A program made the translations under genes and the position numbers. Of a DNA stretch of 64,000 nucleotides, positions 36,301-44,162 are shown in pieces; position 1 is the first letter of the stretch; every line of letters begins with the position of its first letter. The stretch comes from Solirubrobacterales bacterium (GTDB taxonomy: Bacteria; Actinomycetota; Thermoleophilia; Solirubrobacterales; Solirubrobacteraceae), in NCBI GenBank assembly GCA_013815355.1, contig JACDGG010000001.1, positions 1-64,000 on the forward strand, read 5' to 3'. The notes beneath the pieces were generated by a model, which was given only the letters and a program-made list of their open reading frames with translations, ran no database searches and was not told the DNA's origin.

Positions 36301-38277
36301 GACTGTGCGGCGGTTGCGCTCGAGGTCTCACTCGGCGACATGCGACTGGTGGCCTACGTGGTCGCAGACAGCGGCGGCGAGGATCTGCGGGACGGGCTGA
36401 TGGCACACCTGGCGCAGCGGCTGCCGAGCTACATGGTGCCGAGCGCGCTGAGCATGCTCGAGCGTATACCCCTGACTCGCAACGGCAAGATCGACCGGCG
36501 TGCGCTGCCCGCGCCGAGCTGGGTGCTGCAGGCGCCCACCGACTCGCTGCAGGCGCAGACAGAGACCGAGCAGATCGTTGCCGAGGTGTGGCAGGACATC
36601 CTCGCGATCGATCTGGTGGGGGTCGAGGACAACTTCTTCAACCTGGGTGGGCACTCGCTGCTCGCTGCCCGCGTCGTCACCCAGGTGCGCAAGCGCTGTG
36701 AGATCGAGATCTCGGTCAGGGCGCTGTTTGAGCAGCCCACACTCAGGGAGTTCGCGGCGGTGCTTGACGCCGCGAAGGGCGCGCCTGCAGTCGCCAAGGA
36801 GTCCTCCCAGGAACCGACACCACCGCACGTGGACGCTGGTAGCTCTGTGGCGCCCACCGCAAGCGCAGCCGCCGGAGCCCATCCACTGTCCTTTCCCCAG
36901 CAGCAGCTGCTGTTCTTCGACCAGCTCACGCCGGGGAGCGTGACCTACAACGCGGCGCTCGCCTGGCGCGTCTCGGGCTCGCTTGAGCTGGGCGTGCTGC
37001 GCGAGGCGCTGGAGGAGGTGTTCAGGCGCCAGGAGGCGCTGCGCACCGTGCTCGTGTGGGGAGCAGAGGCGAGCCCCAGCCAGGTGGTGCTAGAGGAGTG
37101 GAGCATCGAGCTGGCGCTCATCGAGCTCGCGCAGCTAGGCGAGCGCGAGCGTGAGCACGAGCTCACGCGGCTGTTGCGCGAGCACGCGCTGATGCCGTTT
37201 GACCTCGCCGCGGAGCTGATGCTGCGCACGACGCTCTTTCGGCTCGCTGAGCAGGAGCACGTGATCCTATTCGCGGCTCACCACGTAGCCTTCGACGCCT
37301 GGGCGGTCGAGGTGCTCTACCGCGAGCTCGGCGAGCTCTATGCGGCGAAGCTCAAGCGACGCAAGGAGACGCTGCCGGCGCTGCCGCTGCAATATCGCGA
37401 CTTCGCAGCGTGGCAGCGAGAGCACCTCAAGGGTGAGCTGCTGCGCGAGGAGCTCGACTTCTGGCGTACGCATCTGGCGGGTGCGCCGACCGTCACAGAG
37501 CTGCCCTCCGATCGTCCACGCCAGGCGGCGCAGAGCTTTGCAGGTGCGACGCATCACTTCGCGCTTGACTCGGCGATCACCGACGGTGTGCGCGAGCTGT
37601 GTGCTGCTACGGGCGTAACGCCCTACATGCTGTTGCTGGCGAGCTTTGCGACGCTCCTCTACCGGGCCGGTGGCCAGGACGACATCCTCTTCGGCGGCCC
37701 GATGGCCAATCGTGAGCAGCCCGGACTCGAGCACCTGATCGGGTTCTTTGCCAACACGATCGTGGTCCGGGTGCGCCTCGGCGCCAACCCGAGCTTCAAC
37801 GAGCTGCTGGCGCGCGTGCGCGACTCCGTGCTCGCCTCCTACGAGCATCAACAGGTGCCGCTGGAGCTCGTCGTCGAGGCGGTGCGCCCGGAGCGCGATC
37901 CCGGCGTGAACCCGTTGTTTCAGGTCAACTTCCGCGTGCGGGTCGGCGATGGTCCGCGCCTGGATCTGGAGGGCACCGAGACGCGTCAGGTCGCAGTCGA
38001 TCTCGGGCTCGCGCGATTTGACCTGGCACTCGAACTTCACATGCTCGAGGACCGGATCGAGGCCGAGCTCAACTACAACGTCGCGCTGTTTGACGGGCCG
38101 AGCGTGGAGCGTCTGGCGGGCGATCTGGAGGCGATGCTGCGCACGCTGACCGGCGCGCCGGAGACGCGTCTGCTCGGCGTGCAGATCGCATCACAGCACC
38201 TCTCCGCGAAGGCGAGCGCCCCCTCGGCGGGCGCCGGGATCCGCAGCTTTCGCCGGGGCTCGGGCTCACAGCTCTAG
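33340..38277 (+). CDS. NRPS, architecture T-C-A-T-C (Thr-like A domain, C-terminal orphan C domain)
   Basis: T1: FFELGGDSLAAVSML; C1: HHIICDGCS; A: VIYTSGSTGRPKG, FDFSVWEFWGAL, NMYGITETTVH; T2: NLGGHSLLAARVV; C2: HHVAFDAWAV ending at the protein C-terminus. Confidence 0.93.
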   Translation: MAGLQQDGGGASLAPDDPIAARIAAVWGEVLGLEALDHDTDFFELGGDSLAAVSMLAAVEERTGVPVDFVDFLEGPTVAALAIAVARGQEDPQQAPAPAREDAPAAHARLSFAQERLWFLEQLGGSTAAYNMPIGARLHGGLDADAMQRALRDLLSRHEALRTTFTTEHGQAVAVSAADGDVMLELLDLRGSEVPEQEAQRFIAELASRSFDLERGPLMRAALVRLAEEEHVLELVFHHIICDGCSQAVLMSELGALYDAHCRGEQPLLGAPPAQYEQFARTQRAALEAQGMDELTAPWLECLAGAPEALELASDRPHPAVPSYRGATYRMPLATDTVAAVRRFSKATKATPFMTLLAAYFLLLHRHGAEQDIVIGATTAGRETPELAGSVGLLANTVALRGDLSGDPGFAELVARVRETVLWAIAHQQVPLQEIVARLPLERDLSRHPLFQAFCAHVPLASLGLKEAEPYDAAPTTSRFDLTLFIEEEPDGGLELAWEYSSDLFDAQTIERMSYRYVRLLEAALAEPRRSIEELSLLDPAEREQAIVAGHQSSRDYPVQCMHEAFERCAAEAPQAVAVSFEDRSLTYAELNERANRVAHRLIALGAAPETLVALFLEPSLELAVAILGVLKAGAGYLPLDPEHPQERLDFVIADAGAGLVVTEARLLERLGDIEVTSICLDRDAAELEALSGANPATAVTEENLAYVIYTSGSTGRPKGVQVEHRQIARLFSATEEWFGFGPSDVWVLLHSYAFDFSVWEFWGALAHGGQLVISPVWTTRSPQALAELLAARGVTVLNATPSLFTAVQDELLRHTGELKLRFVVFGGEALRPSALRPWFGRHGENGPMLVNMYGITETTVHVTYRPLSAADCEREASPVGVPIPDLSVYVLDGKGAPLPAGVAGELYVGGAGVARGYLNRAELTRERFVENPFGSGRLYRTGDVAARRADGELEFRGRADDQVKIRGFRIELGEIEGTVREYPGVSDCAAVALEVSLGDMRLVAYVVADSGGEDLRDGLMAHLAQRLPSYMVPSALSMLERIPLTRNGKIDRRALPAPSWVLQAPTDSLQAQTETEQIVAEVWQDILAIDLVGVEDNFFNLGGHSLLAARVVTQVRKRCEIEISVRALFEQPTLREFAAVLDAAKGAPAVAKESSQEPTPPHVDAGSSVAPTASAAAGAHPLSFPQQQLLFFDQLTPGSVTYNAALAWRVSGSLELGVLREALEEVFRRQEALRTVLVWGAEASPSQVVLEEWSIELALIELAQLGEREREHELTRLLREHALMPFDLAAELMLRTTLFRLAEQEHVILFAAHHVAFDAWAVEVLYRELGELYAAKLKRRKETLPALPLQYRDFAAWQREHLKGELLREELDFWRTHLAGAPTVTELPSDRPRQAAQSFAGATHHFALDSAITDGVRELCAATGVTPYMLLLASFATLLYRAGGQDDILFGGPMANREQPGLEHLIGFFANTIVVRVRLGANPSFNELLARVRDSVLASYEHQQVPLELVVEAVRPERDPGVNPLFQVNFRVRVGDGPRLDLEGTETRQVAVDLGLARFDLALELHMLEDRIEAELNYNVALFDGPSVERLAGDLEAMLRTLTGAPETRLLGVQIASQHLSAKASAPSAGAGIRSFRRGSGSQL

Positions 38278-38299
38278 GCCCGAGCGCCGACTCAGGATC

Positions 38300-39115
38300 T
38301 CAGCGTGCGGTGAAGCCGGTGTCGATCGGGATCACCGCACCGGTGACGTGCCCGGCACCATCTGAGCACAGCCACACGATCGCCGATGCCACATCACCTG
38401 CGCTGATCAGCGAGCCGAGCGGATGGTGCGGAAGCGAGAGCGCTTCGTAGTCCTCCAGGTCGACGCCGAGCATCGAGGCGACCCCGGTGAGCATCCCCGA
38501 ATCTAGCTGTGGCTCATCGCGGATCGAGGTGGGGCAGACGGCGTTCACGCGAATCGCGTGTGGTGCGTAGTCGAGCGCCAGCGCACGCGTCAGCCCGATC
38601 AGCCCGTGCTTGGCAGCGACGTAGTTGGCGAAGAACGGGAAGGCGACCATGCCGGCCGTCGAGGCGACGTTGATGATCGTGCCGCCGCGCCGAGAGAGCA
38701 TGTCGGGGAGCACCGCCTTGGCACAGCGCCACGGCCCGTTGAGGTCGACGTCGACCATCGTGGTCCAGTCGCTCTCGCGGAGCTGATGCGCGGGCATCCC
38801 TCCGGGTCCGACGAGGCCCGCGTTGTTGATCAGCACATCGATCTGGCCGAGCTCGCCGTGGCAGTGCTCCACGGCCGCGTCGATCTGTGCCTGGTCGCGG
38901 ACGTCGAGCACCGCGGTGGCGACGCGGCTGCCCAGCTCACGGCAACGGCTTGCGCTCTCCTGTAGCTGCGCCGAGGTGCCGAGCGGATAGGGGCACTCCT
39001 CGATCGGAGCGCAGATGTCGCTCAGCAGCAGGTTCGCGCCCTCGCGTGCGAAGGCGAACGCCGTTGCGCGTCCGACGCCACGTGCGGCTCCGGTAATGAA
39101 AACGATCCTCCTCAC
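38300..39115 (-). CDS. SDR family oxidoreductase, resembles mycofactocin-coupled subfamily
   Basis: FITGAARGVGRATAFAFAREGANLLLSDICAPIEECPYPLGTSAQLQES, DVRDQAQIDAAV, YVAAKHG catalytic motif. Confidence 0.85.
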   Translation of the reverse strand: MRRIVFITGAARGVGRATAFAFAREGANLLLSDICAPIEECPYPLGTSAQLQESASRCRELGSRVATAVLDVRDQAQIDAAVEHCHGELGQIDVLINNAGLVGPGGMPAHQLRESDWTTMVDVDLNGPWRCAKAVLPDMLSRRGGTIINVASTAGMVAFPFFANYVAAKHGLIGLTRALALDYAPHAIRVNAVCPTSIRDEPQLDSGMLTGVASMLGVDLEDYEALSLPHHPLGSLISAGDVASAIVWLCSDGAGHVTGAVIPIDTGFTAR

Positions 39116-39169
39116 GCCGCAGATCCTACGTTGAGCGCCTGTCCTTCTCGCTGGGGGCCGCGCTGCAAT

Positions 39170-40102
39170 TCAGTGCTCCCAGCCGAAGTCGCTTCCAACG
39201 AGCTCATACAGCCGCTCGTTGTGAGGGCGGAAGTAGCTCGCCAGCTGCGCGCGTGCCGCGGGGTCGATCGAGCTGTACTGCGCACTGTGTAGGTGCGGCA
39301 GCTCAGCGTAGTCGTGGCGCGGGATCTCAAGAAAGTCGTGTACGCCGTCAAGCGCCTGCTGCGGCGCGCTTGCGAGCTGCTCGAGCGTGATGAAGTGGAA
39401 CTGATCGCCCCCGAAAAAGCTCATCCAGTGTTCGAGCTGCTCGGCATAGCGACCGCGCATCAGATAGGACCAGCAGCCGATCGGCCAGCTGTTGTAGCTC
39501 TCGTCGGCGAGCATTCGTGCTCGCTCGGGCACGAGCCGCTCTTCCTCGGCGGCGATCGCGTCGCTGAAGGAGTCAAGCGGCTCCTCGTGCTCGCGATGCG
39601 ACATCTGAAACTGCGAGTAGGCGCGGTCGATCGGGTTGCGCAGCGCGATCAGCAGCTTGACGTCGGGCTTGAGCCGCGCGAGACGTTCGGGCACCCAGTG
39701 ATGGGAGAGGTAGGAGGGGCTTGCCTCACCCGTGATGAACGGGCGGCCGTGCTCGCGGGCGAAGCGCTCGCGCTCAGAGCTGAGCGGGAAGTGCTTGCGA
39801 TACCAGTCCTCGCCGCGGAAGTGGTTGTAGTCGAAGTAGTGGACCTCCTTCTTGGAGGCGGGCTCGATGAACGGGTGCTCGCTCAGCCACCCGAACAGGC
39901 TCGTCGTCCCGGCCTTCGCGGCGCCGGCGATCACGAAGTCGGGTAGCAGCCGCCCGCGGCCGGGTCCACGGCCGCTCAGCGTGAGCAGGTCGTGGTAGCC
40001 GCCGACGAGCGTGCGATAGAGCGGCTTTGGCAGGCGCCGGCGGGCCTGGATGTCCAGGTCCCCGAGCCATCGCGTTCTCCGGCCTGCGCGGGAGGCACTC
40101 AC
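39170..40102 (-). CDS. Sulfotransferase family protein (GTG start at 40102)
   Basis: 5'-PSB-like FVIAGAAKAGTTSLFGWLSEHPFIEPASKKEVHYFD; LKPDVKLLIALRNPIDRAYSQFQM; GTGA overlap with upstream NRPS stop. Confidence 0.87.
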   Translation of the reverse strand: MSASRAGRRTRWLGDLDIQARRRLPKPLYRTLVGGYHDLLTLSGRGPGRGRLLPDFVIAGAAKAGTTSLFGWLSEHPFIEPASKKEVHYFDYNHFRGEDWYRKHFPLSSERERFAREHGRPFITGEASPSYLSHHWVPERLARLKPDVKLLIALRNPIDRAYSQFQMSHREHEEPLDSFSDAIAAEEERLVPERARMLADESYNSWPIGCWSYLMRGRYAEQLEHWMSFFGGDQFHFITLEQLASAPQQALDGVHDFLEIPRHDYAELPHLHSAQYSSIDPAARAQLASYFRPHNERLYELVGSDFGWEH

Positions 40103-43100
40103 GCTGCGCTCGCGGCCTCTGGCTGCGAGTCCGGCGTGCGGCCCTGCAGATACTCCTGGAGTTGCTCCGCGACGAACTGCACGGCCGGCTCTTTCATCAC
40201 GTCGCGGTTGTTGTTCTGCTCGCCGGGGACCGCGAAGGTGTGAACCCCGCCCTCGGCGAAGGGGCCCCAACCCAGCTCGGGGTCTTCATAGAGACCGTCG
40301 CCGTAGAAGACCAGGAGGCCCTTGGCGTAGGGGATCGGCGCGTAGGCGCGCTCGGCACGTGCGTGCAGATCGAAGAAGAACTCCTCACGCAACTTCTCCG
40401 GTATTGGGCGAGCGCGCGCCAGCGCCAGCTTCACGCGAAGCTTGCCCAGCCGTTGTCCGGCGTGATAGGCGAAGGCGGTGAAAAAGCGCCACGGCTGGCG
40501 GATCGCTCTGCGCAGGCGCTGCTTGCGCGTGATCCGTGTCGGACGTGGCCTGAGCTTGCGCTGGGAGGGCTGATTGCCGAACCATGCCCACTCGTGGATC
40601 CACGCTGGGCTCGGGCCGTTGAACAACGCCACCATCTGCACCTCCTCACCCTCTGCCAGCAGTCGCTGTGCGATCTCAAACGCGACGATCGTCCCGAAGC
40701 AGTAGCCGGCGATCAGCCAGGGCCCACCAGGGTGTACCTGGCGCATCTCGGAGAGATAGTGCGAGGCCATCTCCTCAACGCTCTGGATGGGCGTGCTGCC
40801 GCCGTAGAGGCCGCTCGATTGCAGCCCGTAGAAGGGCTGCTCTTCCCCGAGCCGGCGAGCGAGCGGCTGTAGGTGCAGGATCGTCCCAGCGCCACCATGC
40901 ACGCAGAAGATCGGCTGGCGCGAGCCCTGCGGCTGGATCGGGATCAGCGAGCTCCAGCGCGAGGCGCCATCGCCATCTTCGATCAGGCGGGAGAGCGTCT
41001 CGATCGTCGGAGCCTTGAAGATCGCCCCGAGCGGCAGGCTGTCGCCGAGGTCGTGCTCGATCGCGGCGAACAGCGTCGCGGCGACGATCGAGGTGACGCC
41101 GAGGTCGAAGAAGTTGTCGGTTACACCGATCGGCTCGATCTCCAGCTCGCGTTCCCAGATCGCCGCCAGACGTCGCTCCAGCGGGGTGCGAGGTGCGACG
41201 AGCTCGTGGGCTCCGGAGCGTTCGCGCACCGGCTCGGGGAGCGCCTTGCGGTCGACCTTGCCGTTTGGTGTGAGCGGAAACGCCTCCAGCGTGTCGACGG
41301 TCGAGGGCACCATGTAGTCGGGAAGCGTTTGCCCGAGATACAGGCGCAGCTCGTGAGCCGCAACCGGCTTCTCGCGGGCGGTGACGAAGGCGGCGAGCTC
41401 GGCCTCGGCGCCGCTGCCGCGGGCGACGACGATCGCATCGACGACCTCTGGGTGACGCGCGAGCACCGTCTCGATCTCGCCGAGCTCGATGCGAAAGCCG
41501 CGCACCTTGACCTGATGGTCGATCCGCCCGAGGAACTCGACGGTGCCGTCGCTGCGATAGCGCGCGAGGTCGCCGGTGCGGTAGATCCGCGCGCCGGGGG
41601 TCTGATCGAAGGGGTGTGCGACGAAGCGCTCGCCGGTCAGGTCTGCTCGTCCGCGGTAGCCGCGGGCCAGCCCATCACCGCCGATCCAAAGCTCGCCGGC
41701 AACCCCCACAGGCACGGGCGACATCAGCGCGTCGAGGATGTAGAGGCTCGTGTTGGCGATCGGCCGGCCGATCGTCAGAAGCTCCCCCTGCGTAGTTATC
41801 TTCGCGCACGTGGACCAGATCGTCGTCTCGGTCGGGCCGTACATGTTCCACAGCTCAAGGCCGGCCGCAACGAGCCGATCGGCGAGCGCGACGGGGAGCG
41901 CCTCGCCGCCGCACAGCGCCTTCATCCCGGTCATGGGCCGCCAGCCTCCATCGATCAGCATCCGCCATGTGGTGGGCGTCGCCTGCATGATGCTCGCCTG
42001 CGTCTGCTCGAGCAGCGCTGAGAGCGCGCGCGGGTCCTCGCATGTCTCACTCGACGCGAGCACGATCCGCGCCCCGCTCGTCAACGGCAGATACAGCTCC
42101 AGCCCCGCGATGTCGAAGGACAGCGTTGTGACCGCGACGAGCACGTCCTCTGCCACCAGCCCGGGCTTCTCGCGCATCGTCGTCAGGAAGTTCACGAGCG
42201 CGCGGTGGGAGATCTGCACGCCCTTCGGATTGCCGGTCGAGCCCGAGGTGTAGATCACGTAGGCAAGCTGCTCGGCCTCTGCCGCGACATCAGGAGGCTC
42301 GCTCGGACGAAGCGCGATCGTCGGCCAGTCGGTGTCAAGGCAGACGATCTTGGCCGTGCCCGGCGGCAGCGAGTCCTGAAGGCTCGACTGCGTGACGATC
42401 ACCGGTGCCTGCGCGTCGCCGAGCATGTAGGCCTGGCGATCGGCCGGATAGGCCGGATCGATCGGCACGTAGGCGCCGCCGGCTTTGAGGATGCCGAGCA
42501 GCCCGACGACCATTGCCAGCGAGCGTGTCGTACAGATGCCGACGAGCACCTCTGCTCCCACGCCGAGATCGACGAGGTGATGCGCGAGCTGGCTGGCGCG
42601 AGCCTCGAGCTCGGCGTAGGTGATCTGCTCCTCCGCGAACTGGACCGCAATGGCGTCGGGGGTGCTCCGCGCCTGCTGTGCGATCAGCTCGTGCACACAC
42701 TCCCGCGGGTAGTCGGCGGCGGTGTCGTTGAAGTCGATCAGCAGGCGCCGGCGCTCAGGCTCGGTGAGCATCGCAAGCGCCGCGATCGGCGTGCTCGGAT
42801 CGGCGCGAGCAGCGTCGAGCAGCGTGCGCAGATGCCCGACGATCGCGGCGGGCTCGCCGTCGCTCCCGAGCGCCGAGCCGTCTCCGTGGAGCTCCAGATC
42901 GACGCTGGCCTCGGTGCGCCGAGCAAGGATCCAAGCCTCATCACCAGAGTTTTGGGCGGGCTGCTGGTCGATCGCAAGCACGGCGTCGGCTGGGGGGTCC
43001 TGGTCGGCTGCCGGCGCGCCGGGAAGGGCGGCACGGGTCTGCTCGAGGAGCTCGGAGAAACTGCTCTGCGCGTCAACCTGCACCGTGATTCGCAGACGCT

Positions 43101-43254
43101 CCTCGGCGCCCGTCACGTGGTCGATAATGATTTGTGAACGGTCGCTGTAGCGGAGTATCAGTGCGCCCAGCGCAGCCGTGAGCTCGCAGCGCAGCTCACC
43201 GTCCCGTTGGGCCGGGTCTGGAAGTCGGTCGGTCGAAATAGCCTCTGGTTCCAC
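40099..43254 (-). CDS. NRPS, truncated C remnant-A-T-TE
   Basis: A: VIYTSGSTGNPKG, FDIAGLELYLPL, NMYGPTETTIW; T: DLGVTSIVAATL; TE: IAGYCFGTIVAFE; N-terminus only ~190 aa of C-like C-lobe. Confidence 0.9.
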   Translation of the reverse strand: MEPEAISTDRLPDPAQRDGELRCELTAALGALILRYSDRSQIIIDHVTGAEERLRITVQVDAQSSFSELLEQTRAALPGAPAADQDPPADAVLAIDQQPAQNSGDEAWILARRTEASVDLELHGDGSALGSDGEPAAIVGHLRTLLDAARADPSTPIAALAMLTEPERRRLLIDFNDTAADYPRECVHELIAQQARSTPDAIAVQFAEEQITYAELEARASQLAHHLVDLGVGAEVLVGICTTRSLAMVVGLLGILKAGGAYVPIDPAYPADRQAYMLGDAQAPVIVTQSSLQDSLPPGTAKIVCLDTDWPTIALRPSEPPDVAAEAEQLAYVIYTSGSTGNPKGVQISHRALVNFLTTMREKPGLVAEDVLVAVTTLSFDIAGLELYLPLTSGARIVLASSETCEDPRALSALLEQTQASIMQATPTTWRMLIDGGWRPMTGMKALCGGEALPVALADRLVAAGLELWNMYGPTETTIWSTCAKITTQGELLTIGRPIANTSLYILDALMSPVPVGVAGELWIGGDGLARGYRGRADLTGERFVAHPFDQTPGARIYRTGDLARYRSDGTVEFLGRIDHQVKVRGFRIELGEIETVLARHPEVVDAIVVARGSGAEAELAAFVTAREKPVAAHELRLYLGQTLPDYMVPSTVDTLEAFPLTPNGKVDRKALPEPVRERSGAHELVAPRTPLERRLAAIWERELEIEPIGVTDNFFDLGVTSIVAATLFAAIEHDLGDSLPLGAIFKAPTIETLSRLIEDGDGASRWSSLIPIQPQGSRQPIFCVHGGAGTILHLQPLARRLGEEQPFYGLQSSGLYGGSTPIQSVEEMASHYLSEMRQVHPGGPWLIAGYCFGTIVAFEIAQRLLAEGEEVQMVALFNGPSPAWIHEWAWFGNQPSQRKLRPRPTRITRKQRLRRAIRQPWRFFTAFAYHAGQRLGKLRVKLALARARPIPEKLREEFFFDLHARAERAYAPIPYAKGLLVFYGDGLYEDPELGWGPFAEGGVHTFAVPGEQNNNRDVMKEPAVQFVAEQLQEYLQGRTPDSQPEAASAA

Positions 43255-43365
43255 AGCGCGAATGTGACGTAGAAATACGCCTGAGTAACGTCTGGGCTGC
43301 GGGATTCCTGACGCGGCCGGCCCAAGTTCGGTGAGGATGGTAGCGGATGGCCCTACAATTAATGC

Positions 43366-44160
43366 GTGGTCCTAGCGACCGACAGGGGCGATATTGGTAG
43401 GCCGACGCAGGCGTTCGGGGGTGCAGACGTCCGCTTTTCCCTGCCCGCCGGCGACGTGCATGTCTGGCAGGCATCGCTCGAGCGCAGCCCGCAGATCGTC
43501 GCGCAAATGCACCATGTGCTCGCTGCTGATGAGCAGGCTCGCGCGGCGCGGTTTCGCTTCGCGCGCGATCGCGCGCGCTACATCGTCGGCCGCGCACTAC
43601 TACGCGAGCTGCTCGCTCGCTACCTGCAGAGCGAGCCCGAGGGCTTGGTGTTCCAGTACGGCGAATTTGATAAGCCCGTGCTGCGCTCGGGACCCTGGTT
43701 CAACCTCGCTCACTCGGGGTCATTGGCCCTCTATGCGTTCAGCGCTGCAGGCGAGATCGGCATCGACGTGGAGATCGATGACGCGGATTTCGCCAGCGAG
43801 CGAATCGCTGAGCGGTTCTTCTCCCCAGCGGAGGTGAGCACCCTGCGTGCGATGCCTGCGGAGGAGCAGCCGCGCGCTTTTCTCACCTGCTGGACGCGCA
43901 AGGAGGCTTTCATCAAGGCCCGCGGGGACGGGCTGAATTTGCCTCTGGACAGCTTCGATGTCACACTCGCGTCTGACGCTCACGCTGAGCTGCTGCGTAC
44001 CGCCTGGTGCGCAGAGGAGGCGGGGCAGTGGCACATGGAGGACCTGAGTGACCGTCAGGCCGGCTACATCGCGGCCGTGGCACAGCGCGGAAACGGATTT
44101 CGCGTGGTCAGGCGAAAGGTAGAAGACACGATCGAGGGCAGCATGCCCGGACAGGAGTAG
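43366..44160 (+). CDS. Sfp-type 4'-phosphopantetheinyl transferase
   Basis: FDKPVLRSGPWFNLAHSGSLALYAF, IGIDVEIDD, FLTCWTRKEAFIKARGDGLNLPL. Confidence 0.92.
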   Translation: MVLATDRGDIGRPTQAFGGADVRFSLPAGDVHVWQASLERSPQIVAQMHHVLAADEQARAARFRFARDRARYIVGRALLRELLARYLQSEPEGLVFQYGEFDKPVLRSGPWFNLAHSGSLALYAFSAAGEIGIDVEIDDADFASERIAERFFSPAEVSTLRAMPAEEQPRAFLTCWTRKEAFIKARGDGLNLPLDSFDVTLASDAHAELLRTAWCAEEAGQWHMEDLSDRQAGYIAAVAQRGNGFRVVRRKVEDTIEGSMPGQE

Positions 44161-44162
44161 CA

